64,000 nt of DNA from Henriciella litoralis (GCF_002088935.1 NZ_NCSS01000004.1:186001-250000); one strand, 5' to 3'. Shown: positions 35,451 through 45,143, counted from the first letter of the stretch. Notes: generated by a model not told the origin, from the sequence alone. Program-made: numbers and translations.

Positions 35451-36593
35451 ATGAAAATTGCGGAACTGCAGGCGCTGCGCGCGCTCGCCTCCTATCTCGT
35501 CCTGTTCCATCATATTCGGGGGACGGAAGTGGCGCATGGGCTGCTCGACGGAACGCCGGTCAGGCCAGCAATGCAGATCTTCTATAGCGGCTATGCCGGG
35601 GTCGACCTGTTCTTCGCCATTTCAGGCTTCGTGATGGTCTATGTGACCTACAAGCTTCCGTCCGGTCCCGGCCAGACCCTGCAATTCTGGCTGGCGCGGA
35701 TCTTCCGCATCTACCCCGTATGGTGGTTCTATTGCGCCCTGTTCAGCATCCTCTGCCTGATCATCGCCGGCACCCTCTGGCACCCGAGCGCCTTCGATCC
35801 CGCGGAGACAAATGGCTGGATCTTCCTCATCAAGTCGTGGTTCCTCATTCCCCAGCCCGACCTGCCGCACATCAATGTCGGCTGGACGCTGATCCACGAA
35901 GTCCATTTCTACATCGTCTTCGGCTTTCTCCTTCTTCTGCCGAAGCGGGCGCTTCTCTTGGCGCTGCTAGGCTGGAGCGCGCTGATTGTAGGCGTGCATC
36001 TTGTCCTTCCGAAGCTTGGGTCTGTCTCAAGCCTCCTCGCCATTGCCTTCAGCCCGTTCAGCCTCGAATTCATTGCCGGAGCAATCGCAGGATGGCTTTT
36101 CGTGACCGGGCGGCGCCATTTTCATCTCCCCATCCTCCTGATAGGCGCCGCCAGTTTCGCCGCAGCGCTTTTCCTGCTCGAAAAGGCGCCCGCCCCCTGG
36201 CAGCGGGTGGAGATCTTCGCCCTGCCCTCAGCCGCCCTCGTCTACGGGGCCAGCGGGGTCCGCATGCCTGTCGGGCGGCTTCGCTCGGTTCTGTCCCGTC
36301 TCGGCGACTGGTCCTTCTCGCTTTATCTCTGCCATCCGCTCGTCATGATCTGCCTTGGCGCGATCTTCACGAATGCAGCGAAGCTGGCGCCATCGCTCGG
36401 CCTGCCGTCCAGCCTGTTCGTCATCTGCGGCAATGGTCTCTTCGTGCTGGCCGCGGTCATCGCCTCAACCATCGTTGCGGCTCTCAGCTATCATTTCTAC
36501 GAGCGCAAAACGCTGGATTACCTGAACCGACGGTTCAGGCATCGCCAGACAAACCGCTCAAAGGCGGCACTCCTGGAAGAGGTCGGGCCCTAG
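35451..36593 (+). CDS. acyltransferase-3 family membrane protein (second of tandem pair)
   Basis: A 380-residue paralogue of the gene before it: LQALRALASYLVLFHH (catalytic His), AGVDLFFAISGFVMVYVTYK, then RIFRIYPVWWFYCALFSIL, and IHEVHFYIVFGFLLLLPKRA. Several blocks are nearly identical between the two copies. ATG at 35451. A TATAAT (35384-35389) in the gap may be a separate promoter, but no matching -35 was found. The upstream gap also holds TCCCCCA (35403-35409) complementary to TGGGGGA (35436-35442), which covers the Shine-Dalgarno region. It ends 7 nt before the convergent gcvPB. Confidence 0.88.
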   Translation: MKIAELQALRALASYLVLFHHIRGTEVAHGLLDGTPVRPAMQIFYSGYAGVDLFFAISGFVMVYVTYKLPSGPGQTLQFWLARIFRIYPVWWFYCALFSILCLIIAGTLWHPSAFDPAETNGWIFLIKSWFLIPQPDLPHINVGWTLIHEVHFYIVFGFLLLLPKRALLLALLGWSALIVGVHLVLPKLGSVSSLLAIAFSPFSLEFIAGAIAGWLFVTGRRHFHLPILLIGAASFAAALFLLEKAPAPWQRVEIFALPSAALVYGASGVRMPVGRLRSVLSRLGDWSFSLYLCHPLVMICLGAIFTNAAKLAPSLGLPSSLFVICGNGLFVLAAVIASTIVAALSYHFYERKTLDYLNRRFRHRQTNRSKAALLEEVGP

Positions 36594-36600
36594 GCTGGGG

Positions 36601-38163
36601 CTATTCTGCGGCCACGGCGAGCTTATCCCAGCGCAGCACCGGCTTGCGTGCAGCCTGCGTCTCATCAAGCCGGCGCATTGGCGCAAGATATGGCGCGCCC
36701 TTGAGGCTCATATCGCCAGCCTTGGCCTTCTCCGCAATCGACAGCATCGCATCGCAGAAGCGGTCGAGCTCAGCCTTGCTTTCGGTCTCTGTCGGCTCGA
36801 TCAGCATCGCGCCATGCACCACCAGCGGGAAGTACATCGTCATCGGGTGATAGCCCTCGTCGATCATCGCCTTGGCGATATCCAGCGTATCGATCCCATC
36901 AGCCGCGAACGCGTCAGAGAACAGCGCCTCGTGCATGCAATAGCCGTCAAAGGCCGGTGACATTACGGTCTTCAGACGGGCCTGAATATAATTGGCGTTC
37001 AGCACCGCATCTTCAGCCGCCTGCTTCAGGCCATCGGCGCCGTGGCTCAGCATATAAGTCAGCGCGCGCACGAACATGCCCATCTGGCCATGGAAGGCGC
37101 AGAGGCGGCCAAACGCATCCTCACCCTTGCCGTCGACTTCCTCGACGAGGCGGAAGCCATCATCATCCTTCACCACGAAGGGCACAGGCGCATAATCAGC
37201 CAGCGCTTCTGACAGGACAGTCGGGCCAGAGCCCGGGCCGCCGCCGCCATGCGGGGTGGAGAAGGTTTTGTGCAGATTGATGTGCATCGCATCGACGCCC
37301 AGATCGCCTGGGCGCACGCGCCCGACGATGGCGTTGAAGTTTGCCCCATCGCAATAGAAATAGCCGCCCGCCGCGTGGATCAGCTCAGCAATCTCGCGAA
37401 TATCCGTCTCAAAGAGACCGCACGTGTTTGGATTGGTCAGCATGATCCCGGCAATGTCCGAGCTGTCTTCCAGCTTGGCGCGCAGATCATCCATATCGAC
37501 CCGGCCGCGCGCATCCGCCTTGATCTCATCCACGACAAAGCCGCACTGCACCGCCGTCGCCGGGTTGGTGCCATGCGCAGAGGCTGGCACCAGCACGCGC
37601 TTGCGCGTTTCGATCTCGCCGCGCGCCATCAGCGCCCCGCGGATCGCCATCATACCGCAGAACTCGCCATGCGCACCGGCCTTCGGGCTCATCGCGACGG
37701 CAGGCATATTGGTCAGCGTCTTCAGCCAGGTCGCGAGCTGATCGATCAGCTCCAGCGCGCCCTGCACGGTCGCCTGTGGCTGCAGCGGGTGCACATCGGC
37801 AAAGCCCGGCATCCGGGCCGTTTTCTCATTGAGGCGCGGATTGTGCTTCATCGTACAGCTGCCAAGCGGGAACAGGCCAAGGTCGATGGCGTAGTTCTGC
37901 TGGCTGAGGCGCACATAATGGCGCATCGCTTCAGGCTCAGAGAGCCCCGGAAGATCCGTCGGCCGCTTGCGCGTGACGCCGCCAAGCCGGGAGGCGGTGC
38001 CTTTTGGGTCTGGCAGATCAACACCGGTGCGGCCAGCATCGCCTGTCTCGAAGATCAGGTCCTCGCGCTGGCGCAGGCCCCTTGAGCCGGAAACGGTGGA
38101 AATATCAGTCATCGGCGCCGCCTCTGAAGGGGTTGTCGGACGGCCTTGGGAATTCATGGTCAT
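36601..38163 (-). CDS. gcvPB: aminomethyl-transferring glycine dehydrogenase subunit 2
   Basis: C-terminal half of the P protein of the glycine cleavage system, with subunit 1 (gcvPA, 39102-40445) forming the PLP decarboxylase. 520 residues from ATG at 38163, which overlaps the preceding hydrolase stop (ATGA). Typical blocks include YAIDLGLFPLGSCTMKHNPR, ICHAAGGYFYCDGANFNAI-like text, and HINLHKTFSTPHGGGGPGSG, where the PLP-binding Lys sits in NLHKTFS. It is the last gene of the operon and is convergent with the acyltransferase. An alternative ATG at 38157 loses two residues. Confidence 0.95.
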   Translation of the reverse strand: MTMNSQGRPTTPSEAAPMTDISTVSGSRGLRQREDLIFETGDAGRTGVDLPDPKGTASRLGGVTRKRPTDLPGLSEPEAMRHYVRLSQQNYAIDLGLFPLGSCTMKHNPRLNEKTARMPGFADVHPLQPQATVQGALELIDQLATWLKTLTNMPAVAMSPKAGAHGEFCGMMAIRGALMARGEIETRKRVLVPASAHGTNPATAVQCGFVVDEIKADARGRVDMDDLRAKLEDSSDIAGIMLTNPNTCGLFETDIREIAELIHAAGGYFYCDGANFNAIVGRVRPGDLGVDAMHINLHKTFSTPHGGGGPGSGPTVLSEALADYAPVPFVVKDDDGFRLVEEVDGKGEDAFGRLCAFHGQMGMFVRALTYMLSHGADGLKQAAEDAVLNANYIQARLKTVMSPAFDGYCMHEALFSDAFAADGIDTLDIAKAMIDEGYHPMTMYFPLVVHGAMLIEPTETESKAELDRFCDAMLSIAEKAKAGDMSLKGAPYLAPMRRLDETQAARKPVLRWDKLAVAAE

Positions 38164-39011
38164 AGCTGGGTCACCTCTTCGGAAACGGTGAAAGGACAAT
38201 CGGGATAAAGGGGTTTGAGAAACGGCCACGCGGCATCTGCATACAGGCCATCTCGAACAAGTGTGTTGTGGTCGGAACCATCGAAAACGATGCGCTTCAC
38301 GGGCGCCTTGGCAAGCGTCGCCAGGTCTTCAGAATGCTTCGCTGGAATGACACTGTCGGCGCTTCCGTGGACGATCAGAAGGGGCGCGTCCACGTCGCCA
38401 ATATATTGATTTGTCGGATATTTGTGGCGCAACATCAAACCCGTCGGATAAATCGGTAGACGCTCGCGCGCCATTCGCACTGCCGAGAAAAACGGAGCTT
38501 CCAGGATCAAGGCGGTGGACGGATTTCTGGATGCAATCAGCGTTGCGGGCGACGAGCCGAGAGAGAAACCGTGAATCACGATCTGGTCTGGCGTCACGCC
38601 CATTTCGCGCAACGCGTCATAGGATGCCTGCGCGTCTGCGTAGAGGCCGGCCTCGCTCGGCTTGCCCGTTGATCCGGCATATCCACGCCAGGATACGGCC
38701 AGCATCCCGACCCCTGCTTCGTGGATCCTGCCATATTGCCATCCGGCTTTACCAACATGCCCGGCATTGCCGTGAAACATAAGCATTGTGGGGCAACCAA
38801 GCTGAGCGGCCATATACCACCCGACAAGCGTTTCGCCGTCAGCTGTTTCGATCTTTATTTCGTTTATCGGCCAGCTTGATTTGACCTCAACACGGTCTGG
38901 ATCAGCGTAATAGATCGCGCCATCCTGAAAGAGATAAATACCAAGCCCAAACACCAGGTAGGCGCCGATCAATACGGCACCCAACCCGAGGAATGAGCGT
39001 CCAATACTCAC
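38160..39011 (-). CDS. membrane-anchored alpha/beta hydrolase inserted between gcvPA and gcvPB
   Basis: A 283-residue ABHD13/Bem46-like alpha/beta hydrolase. An N-terminal hydrophobic helix (about 7-28) anchors it. The oxyanion region is MLMFHGNAGH (H80-G81), the nucleophile is Ser150 in GFSLG, and the acid and base are Asp219 (GSADSVIP) and His248 (GSDHNT). The substrate is unknown. It lies inside the glycine cleavage operon with a 90-nt gap to gcvPA and an ATGA overlap with gcvPB. Codon use is more AT-rich than its neighbours (tttattt, ttgatttg and the like), so it may be a later insertion. Confidence 0.85.
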   Translation of the reverse strand: MSIGRSFLGLGAVLIGAYLVFGLGIYLFQDGAIYYADPDRVEVKSSWPINEIKIETADGETLVGWYMAAQLGCPTMLMFHGNAGHVGKAGWQYGRIHEAGVGMLAVSWRGYAGSTGKPSEAGLYADAQASYDALREMGVTPDQIVIHGFSLGSSPATLIASRNPSTALILEAPFFSAVRMARERLPIYPTGLMLRHKYPTNQYIGDVDAPLLIVHGSADSVIPAKHSEDLATLAKAPVKRIVFDGSDHNTLVRDGLYADAAWPFLKPLYPDCPFTVSEEVTQL

Positions 39012-39101
39012 CTAACTATTCACTTGTCTGGACAATGGCGGCGCTGACCTGCAGGACGCCGAGCACGAGAATGTCCTCGTAAGCTGCGCGGCAATAGCCA
39101 T

Positions 39102-40445
39102 CTACAACACCTCCGTCAGCGCTTCTGCAAACGCCGCAATGTCCTCGGGCGTCGTGCACTCGGTGGCTGCGCAGATGATGACATCGTCGAGCTTCTTGTT
39201 CGGGAAGAGACGCGAGGCGCGCACGCCCCCAATCACGCCAAGCTCGTCAAGCTGGGCGAGCACGGCTTCGGCATCCATGGGCGTCTTGAACGCGAACTCG
39301 TTGAAGAAGCGCGGCGTCAGGATTTCCACGCCCGGCACAGCCTCAAGCGCATCGGCGAGGTCACAGGCCGCTTCATGGTTGAGCTCGGCCAGTTGCGACA
39401 GGCCCTTGTCGCCCAGCAGAGTCATGTGCGCGGTAAAGGCCAGCGTACAGAGCCCTGCATTGGTGCAGATGTTCGACGTCGCCTTGTCGCGGCGGATATG
39501 CTGCTCGCGTGTCGAGAGCGTCAGCACGAAGCCGCGTTTGCCATCGGCATCGACGGTTTCACCGCAAAGCCGGCCTGGCATCTGCCGGACGAATTTCTGG
39601 TTGGTCGCGAAGAGGCCAACATATGGCCCACCAAAGTTCAGCGCATTCCCGATGGACTGACCTTCGCCCACAGCGATATCGGCGCCCATCTCTCCGGGTG
39701 GTGCGACCATGCCGAGCGATACCGCTTCGGTGAACACAGACACCAGCAGCGCACCGTCGCTATGGGCCGCCTCTGACACAGGCGTCAAATCCGTGACCGT
39801 GCCGAAGACGTTCGGGCTCTGGCCGATGACGCAAGCCGTCTTGTCATCGACCGCATCAGCCAGCGCGAGCTCGCCGTCCACCGCTGGTGGCAGCTGAACG
39901 ATCTCAATACCTTGGGCTTCACAGACCGTGCGCGTCGCCGCCGCATAATGCGGATGCAGACCGCCCGACAGGATGACTTTCTTGCGGCGGGTCACCCGGC
40001 ACGCCATCAGCGCAGCTTCGGCGCATCCGGTCGAGCCGTCATACATCGATGCATTGGCGACATCCATTGCGGTCAGCGCGGCCACCTGGCTCTGGAATTC
40101 GAACAGGGTCTGCAGTGTCCCTTGCGCGATTTCAGGCTGATACGGCGTATAGGTCGTCAGGAATTCCGAGCGCTGGATGATATGGTCCACCGTAGCCGGC
40201 ACATGGTGCTTATAGGCGCCGCAGCCGACGAAGAACTTGCCTTCAGAGGCCGTCCGGTTCTTCGCAGACAGCGCCGCCAGATGCCGCTCAACGGCCAGTT
40301 CGCCCTGATGATCCGGCAGGCCGTCGACCTTCGCGCCCAGGCGGGCGGCTTCGGGAACATCATGGTAGAAATCATCGACCGAGCTTGCCCCAATGGTCTG
40401 GAGCATGGCTTTGCGGTCTTCGGGCGTGAGCGGCAGGTAGCGCAT
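39102..40445 (-). CDS. gcvPA: aminomethyl-transferring glycine dehydrogenase subunit 1
   Basis: N-terminal half of the split P protein. 447 residues: [20 protein letters not shown] at the start, [40 protein letters not shown], and [24 protein letters not shown] C-terminal blocks typical of GcvPA. It pairs with gcvPB to give a complete glycine decarboxylase. It follows gcvH closely (gcvH stop at 40448, 2-nt gap to the GcvPA ATG at 40445), so the pair is likely co-translated. Confidence 0.95.
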   Translation of the reverse strand: MRYLPLTPEDRKAMLQTIGASSVDDFYHDVPEAARLGAKVDGLPDHQGELAVERHLAALSAKNRTASEGKFFVGCGAYKHHVPATVDHIIQRSEFLTTYTPYQPEIAQGTLQTLFEFQSQVAALTAMDVANASMYDGSTGCAEAALMACRVTRRKKVILSGGLHPHYAAATRTVCEAQGIEIVQLPPAVDGELALADAVDDKTACVIGQSPNVFGTVTDLTPVSEAAHSDGALLVSVFTEAVSLGMVAPPGEMGADIAVGEGQSIGNALNFGGPYVGLFATNQKFVRQMPGRLCGETVDADGKRGFVLTLSTREQHIRRDKATSNICTNAGLCTLAFTAHMTLLGDKGLSQLAELNHEAACDLADALEAVPGVEILTPRFFNEFAFKTPMDAEAVLAQLDELGVIGGVRASRLFPNKKLDDVIICAATECTTPEDIAAFAEALTEVL

Positions 40446-40447
40446 AT

Positions 40448-40840
40448 CTAGTGGCCTTTGCAGAATTCGTAATAAGCGTCCTTGTCCATCAGGCCCTTGG
40501 TTTCAGCGCCGTCAGAAAAACGGATGACGCAGAACCAGCCTTCGGTTTCCGGATGCTCGTTCACAGTTTCAGGGGCGTCGCCGAGCTTGCCGTTCGCATC
40601 GATAACTTCGCCGCTCATCGGCGCATAAACGTCGGAGGCGGCTTTCACGCTCTCCACGACGGCCATGTCGTCACCCTTTTTGAACACTTTGCCGACTTCC
40701 GGCACTTCAACGAAAACGACATCGCCCAGCTGGTCGGCAGCGTAGCGGGTGATCCCGCAAGTCGCGAGATCGCCATGCACCGTCACCCATTCATGGTCTT
40801 CGGTGTAGAACGTATTCTGCTGGGTAAATTTCTGGGTCAT
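40448..40840 (-). CDS. gcvH: glycine cleavage system H protein
   Basis: Lipoyl carrier of the glycine cleavage system, which shuttles the aminomethyl group between P, T and L proteins. 130 residues. The lipoyl-lysine is K66 in [19 protein letters not shown], the classic ESVKA context. The N-terminus reads [20 protein letters not shown], as in the family. It lies 12 nt after gcvT and 2 nt before gcvPA. L protein (dihydrolipoyl dehydrogenase) is not in the window. Confidence 0.97.
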   Translation of the reverse strand: MTQKFTQQNTFYTEDHEWVTVHGDLATCGITRYAADQLGDVVFVEVPEVGKVFKKGDDMAVVESVKAASDVYAPMSGEVIDANGKLGDAPETVNEHPETEGWFCVIRFSDGAETKGLMDKDAYYEFCKGH

Positions 40841-40852
40841 CTCAACTGGTCC

Positions 40853-42007
40853 TCAACGTTTGTAATTTGGTTCGACGAATGGAAGGGCGGCGACCTCACC
40901 GGCGCGGGCCTTGCCGCGCACCATCAGGTCAATCTTGGTGCCTGGCTCGGTCAGATCGGCGCGAATATAGCCCATCGCGACAGGCCCTTCGACGCTCGGC
41001 CCGAAGCCGCCTGATGTCACGACGCCAACTTTAACGCCGTCGACATGTATCTCTGTGCCCTCGCGGGCCGGCGCGCGCTCAAGCGGGCGGATACCAACGC
41101 GCTTTTCGGCTGCGCCATTGGTCAGCTGATCGGTAATTTTGGCGGCGCCGGGAAAATCAGCCCGCGCCCGGCGTGACTTCTGGATCACCCATTGCAGGTC
41201 GGCCTCGACCAGAGTGCGACTTGGGTCCATATCATGGCCATAGAGGCAAAGCCCGGCTTCCAGACGCAGACTGTCGCGCGCCCCAAGCCCGATCGGCTTG
41301 ACGCGGTCATCGGCCAGCAGTGCTTTCACGATGCCAAGCCCAGTCTCATTGTTCGGCAGAAGCAGCTCGAACCCGTCCTCGCCGGTATAGCCAGAGCGGG
41401 TTACCATGAACCGCTCGCCATCCTTCTGGACGTGCGCACAGCGCATGAATTTAAGCTCACCTGCTTCAGGAAAATGCGGCTCGATCACAGCAGCCGCTTC
41501 CGGCCCCTGCAAGGCCACCAATATCCGGTCATCGGCGGTCTGCAGCATGCACTGGTCGCTGAGCTTCTCACGCATCAGTGCCCAGTCTTCGGCCTTCACC
41601 GCGCCATTGACGACAATATAGAGCATGCCCTGCAGATCATCGTCAGGCATACGCGTCACGATCAGATCGTCGAGGATACCGCCCTCTTCGTTCAGCAGAA
41701 CGGTCAAACGGCCCTGCCCCGGCTTCAGTGCAGCAATATCGCTCGGGACAATTTGCTCAAGCAGCGCCGAAATCTTCTCATGCGCGCCCGGCCCTCCAAG
41801 GCCTTCCTTCAGGAACAGGAAGCACGGGCCCATATGTGAGACATCGAACAGGCCGGCATGCTGGCGCGTCCACAGATGCTCTGCCATGACGCCCTCAAAC
41901 TGCACGGGCATTTCATAGCCGGCAAACGGCACGAGTTTGCCGCCATGTTCGACGTGCACATCATAAAGAGGTGTCTTGCGGAGGTTTTCTGAAGCCTGAT
42001 CAGCCAT
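40853..42007 (-). CDS. gcvT: glycine cleavage system aminomethyltransferase (T protein)
   Basis: Transfers the methylene group from H protein to tetrahydrofolate, releasing ammonia. 384 residues from the ATG at 42007 (MADQASENLRKTPLYDVHVE). Blocks: HGGKLVPFAGYEMPVQFEGV, GLFDVSHMG, and GLGARDSLRLEAGLCLYGHD, the conserved folate-site region. First gene of the operon, directly downstream of the tandem glycine riboswitch. A longer in-frame reading to 42160 runs into the riboswitch and is not accepted as coding. Confidence 0.96.
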   Translation of the reverse strand: MADQASENLRKTPLYDVHVEHGGKLVPFAGYEMPVQFEGVMAEHLWTRQHAGLFDVSHMGPCFLFLKEGLGGPGAHEKISALLEQIVPSDIAALKPGQGRLTVLLNEEGGILDDLIVTRMPDDDLQGMLYIVVNGAVKAEDWALMREKLSDQCMLQTADDRILVALQGPEAAAVIEPHFPEAGELKFMRCAHVQKDGERFMVTRSGYTGEDGFELLLPNNETGLGIVKALLADDRVKPIGLGARDSLRLEAGLCLYGHDMDPSRTLVEADLQWVIQKSRRARADFPGAAKITDQLTNGAAEKRVGIRPLERAPAREGTEIHVDGVKVGVVTSGGFGPSVEGPVAMGYIRADLTEPGTKIDLMVRGKARAGEVAALPFVEPNYKR

Positions 42008-42061
42008 GGCGCCCTTTACAGTTGAACAGCCACACAGCCCTCGCCCTCCGAGGATGTGGCC

Positions 42062-42265
42062 GCCCCCGCTGTCTCGGCGCCTGAGAGATTCCGCCTGACG
42101 CTCATTGGTATGAGCCGGCTTGCTCCTTCGGCGAGGCCGACAATACGGGCATAGCCGCATTCGCCTCTTTCCAGCGTGTGGTCTCCCCCCGGTCCATTTT
42201 GCCTGAGCGTTTCCGGGGCGGTTGCGCCTTCGGCGGCGGGCTTGTGGCCCACTCTCTCCCGGGAA
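42062..42265 (-). ncRNA. tandem glycine riboswitch (gcv leader)
   Basis: On the minus strand two related glycine aptamers run in tandem. The first has GGGAGAGAGTGG, GCCGAAGG and CGCTCAGGCAAAATGGACCG; the second has GCTGGAAAGAGGC, CGCCGAAGGAGC, AATCTCTCAGGCGCCGAGAC. These are the conserved cores of the glycine riboswitch class (gcvT element), here with both aptamers. It lies 55 nt before the gcvT start, so it should raise expression of glycine cleavage when glycine is plentiful. The 42008-42359 gap otherwise holds only the operon's likely promoter region (no strong promoter seen) and the tail of the next gene. Confidence 0.95.
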
Positions 42266-42359
42266 GGAGGTCTACTGCCCCCTACCTATTTCGGATTCCG
42301 GATGGCGGCAAGCACAACTCGTCACGTCGATGAGGTTATTCCATCCAGCTGCGCAGGAA

Positions 42360-43559
42360 TTACTCAGTCAGCGCGAGATTTGTCAGCTGGCTCGCAATGG
42401 AACGGTAAGCCGATTTCAGTTCGTCACCGTTTTTGGCGTCGAAAAAGCGGCTCTTTTCGCCCGCGCAGTCTTCAAGCACGCGCTTGGCCGAAGAGCGAAC
42501 GTCGAACGCAATCGCGTAAACAAGGATGCCTTCATCGCGCATCCGGCCGCACAGTTTCTTGGCTTGCTGCTTGCTGTTGCCCTGCCAGCGCTCATACTCG
42601 GTGTTGAACTCACCATCGGTCATCAGAATGACGGCCTTTTTCGATTGTGGCTCATCATAGGCCCGCGGTGCAGACGCAGCTGGCCAGATGTCTTTCCAGG
42701 CCGGTGAGATGAGATACCACGCCCAGGCCACGCCGATATGTCCGGCAGTGCTACCATTCGCGCGCAACTTGTCGATCTTGCCCTTGAGCACGCTGGCGTT
42801 CGAGCTCAGGGGTTCAACCGGTGTCGATGGACACGAGCTGGCGGCACTGCCGATCCATTTGTTGTTGCCGGGCGCGTCGTCTTTCCAGGCGGCGGCCCCT
42901 TTGCGCTCGGAGACGCATACGGTCGGGCGCGCCCAGCGAGGGCGGTCCATGACCGCATCCGCATAGCTTCCGGCATTCACAGAGTCTGAATAGGCGTTGA
43001 AGCCCACGCGGACACGGTCGCCCGTCCGCTGTGTAATCAGGATATCGATAGCGTCGCTCGCGGCGACTTTCAGGTCTTCGAGCTTTTCGCCCTTCATCGA
43101 GCCAGAGACGTCCAGCATCAGCGCGACGTCCAGCTTGGTCATTGCGGCGCGCGCACTCGATTCATTGCTCATTGAAACCTTGTCGACTTTCGTCAGGCTG
43201 GCGATTGTGGTCGGCAGGTCGCAATTTGCGTTCACCCGCACCGTGCCATTTGTCCGGTCAATCAGGACCCCCGGCGCGTCGCAATCGAGCGCATCCGGGC
43301 CAGCATCTATGTTGGCCGCAAACGCATTCTGGACGGCAAGCTTGATATCGGCATCGGACAGGGAGCTGTCTTCGAGCGACTTGGCCCCAGCCAGCGCAGA
43401 CGCATCGATCGCAGACTGTAACCGCGCATCGGCGCTGAAGCCGCGCTGCAGATCAATCGCCACCCCCGCAAGCGCCAGAACCGCAACCGCAATAAGCGCG
43501 AAGATCATCGCGCTCGCGCCGCGTTCGTCCGCTCCAAATCGTGCAATGCGTGTCCACAT
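42360..43559 (-). CDS. TadG-like pilus assembly protein with von Willebrand A domain
   Basis: A 399-residue protein with an N-terminal hydrophobic helix following a short arm, DERGASAMIFALIAVAVLAL, the class of Flp pilin-related minor pseudopilin seen in TadE/TadG proteins, then a vWA domain. The metal-ion site (MIDAS) has DVSGSM (Asp150) and TDGEF. Six or more cysteines occur, so disulfides are possible. It may be a surface adhesin or pilus-assembly part, but no other tad genes are present here. The 5' leader carries two tandem hairpins (43585-43617). Confidence 0.85.
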   Translation of the reverse strand: MWTRIARFGADERGASAMIFALIAVAVLALAGVAIDLQRGFSADARLQSAIDASALAGAKSLEDSSLSDADIKLAVQNAFAANIDAGPDALDCDAPGVLIDRTNGTVRVNANCDLPTTIASLTKVDKVSMSNESSARAAMTKLDVALMLDVSGSMKGEKLEDLKVAASDAIDILITQRTGDRVRVGFNAYSDSVNAGSYADAVMDRPRWARPTVCVSERKGAAAWKDDAPGNNKWIGSAASSCPSTPVEPLSSNASVLKGKIDKLRANGSTAGHIGVAWAWYLISPAWKDIWPAASAPRAYDEPQSKKAVILMTDGEFNTEYERWQGNSKQQAKKLCGRMRDEGILVYAIAFDVRSSAKRVLEDCAGEKSRFFDAKNGDELKSAYRSIASQLTNLALTE

Positions 43560-43584
43560 ACGAAACTGCCTCTCGTCTCGAAAC

Positions 43585-43617
43585 AGGCCGCAAACCGGCC
43601 TACTTCGCTAACGAAGT
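43585..43617 (-). other. two abutting perfect hairpins in the leader of the TadG-like gene
   Basis: On the minus strand ACTTCG-TTAG-CGAAGT (43602-43617) is followed without a gap by AGGCCG-GTTTG-CGGCCT (43585-43601). Each has a 6-bp stem. They precede the ATG (43559) by about 26 nt, near a GAGAGG Shine-Dalgarno. A structured leader or protein-binding site is likely. Confidence 0.5.
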
Positions 43618-43679
43618 GCAACGCATGTGCCAGTTTCCCTTAACCGGCGAGTAAGCTTTCAGAAAGGCGGGATTAACCT

Positions 43680-44990
43680 TTAACGCACCGCAAAATCGAA
43701 CGGCTCATTCCGGTTCTTGCCCTTATTGGGGCCCATGAAGCCGAAGAGGTGGCCGGCGACTTTGCGCATCTGGATCTCTTCGGAGCCTTCCGTAATGCGA
43801 TAGCGGCGGTGGTGGCGGTAAATGTGCTCAAACGGCTTGTGGCGTGAATAGCCCATGCCGCCATGCACCTGCATCGCCCGGTCGGCCGCATCGCAGCAGA
43901 GGCGGTTGGCGTAATAGTTACACATCGACACCTTGTCGGAGAGATAGATCGCGACGTCCGGCTTCGACATCTGGTCCATCTCCCAAGCCGTCTTGAAGAT
44001 CAGCAGACGTAGCATTTCAGCCTGCGTCGACAGCTCCACCAGCGGGAACTGGATTGCCTGATTGTGCGCGAGCGCCTTGCCGAAGGGGCGGCGCTCATTG
44101 GCGTAGTTGATCGCTTCGGTGATGCAGTACATTGCCGCGCCGCAGGAGCTGGCCGCCTGGCGGATACGGTTCTCGTGGACGAAGTGCTGGGCGAGCGCGA
44201 GGCCGCCTTCCGGCGGGCCGAACAGCGCGCTTTCTGGCACCCAGACATTATTGATCGTCAGGCGCGGATGGTCCGTGGGCATGTTGAATGTCCACATATA
44301 TTCTTCGATCGTAATGCCGGGATGATCTGCCGGGACAAGCAGGCAGGAAATGCCTTTCGCGTCGCCATCCTCGCCGGAGGTCCGGCAGAAGCACATCATG
44401 TGGCTGGCATGGTGCATGCCGGTGATCCACATCTTCTCGCCATTGATCAGCCAGCCATCCTCGCCATCCTTCTTATGACGGACGGCGCGGGTTTCCATAT
44501 GCGTCGCGTCCGAGCCGTGATGCGGCTCTGTCAGGCCGAATGTCGCGCGGAACTTCCCGTCGAGGGCGTCCTGGATGAGATGTTTCTGCTCAGGCCGGGC
44601 AAAATCCCGCAGCATGAGGATTTGCGGCATGTTGCCAACAATCGAGTGCTCGTTCTGCAGGTCATTGTGAAGGCCGAGACCCTTGCGTGCGAAATGCTCG
44701 CGGATGATCGCCATGCCGAGATTGGTGCCGTCCTGACCGCCAAATTCCTTCGGCAGGGCATAGCGAAGATGGCCAGCCTCATCGGCGATCTTTCGCGCTT
44801 TGGCCAGCAGCTCTTCCCATTCCTTGCGCGGCAACCCGCCATTGTCGAAATCAGTACGGGCCCACTCACGCCGATGATCAAAGAAGCGGATATTGTCGTC
44901 GGCTTCCTCAAGCGGCTTGATCTTCTCCTCGATGAAATGGTCCAGCTCATTGAGGTAGTTGGCGATATCTTCCGGGATATTGAAATCCAT
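43680..44990 (-). CDS. acyl-CoA dehydrogenase family protein
   Basis: A 436-residue FAD-dependent acyl-CoA dehydrogenase; it passes electrons to ETF and so to the ETF-QO at 14749-16431. Blocks: FGLTEPHHGSDATHMETRAV and WLINGEKMWITGMHHASHM (flavin- and substrate-binding), QVHGGMGYSRHKPFEHIYRH, then YRITEGSEEIQMRKVAGHL with the likely catalytic Glu in the ITEGSEE context. The N-terminus is MDFNIPEDIANYLNELDHFI. The substrate chain is not predictable. It is divergent from the CC_3452-like gene. Confidence 0.92.
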   Translation of the reverse strand: MDFNIPEDIANYLNELDHFIEEKIKPLEEADDNIRFFDHRREWARTDFDNGGLPRKEWEELLAKARKIADEAGHLRYALPKEFGGQDGTNLGMAIIREHFARKGLGLHNDLQNEHSIVGNMPQILMLRDFARPEQKHLIQDALDGKFRATFGLTEPHHGSDATHMETRAVRHKKDGEDGWLINGEKMWITGMHHASHMMCFCRTSGEDGDAKGISCLLVPADHPGITIEEYMWTFNMPTDHPRLTINNVWVPESALFGPPEGGLALAQHFVHENRIRQAASSCGAAMYCITEAINYANERRPFGKALAHNQAIQFPLVELSTQAEMLRLLIFKTAWEMDQMSKPDVAIYLSDKVSMCNYYANRLCCDAADRAMQVHGGMGYSRHKPFEHIYRHHRRYRITEGSEEIQMRKVAGHLFGFMGPNKGKNRNEPFDFAVR

Positions 44991-45143
44991 GGTCGGGGCT
45001 CCCTGATGGTCTTATTTTTATAGTGTTGCCGCAGGATAACCTGCGCATTCGGAACCTCAATCAGCGCCGTCGCGTCAACCGGTCCGCATTCCTTCCCCCT
45101 TCCACCCGAAGCGACCAGACGAAAATCTCTTATCGCTGAACGA

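Noticed and set aside
42008..42160. N-terminal extension of GcvT (in-frame to 42160)
   Set aside because: The sequence is the second aptamer of the glycine riboswitch and encodes no family-like protein segment.
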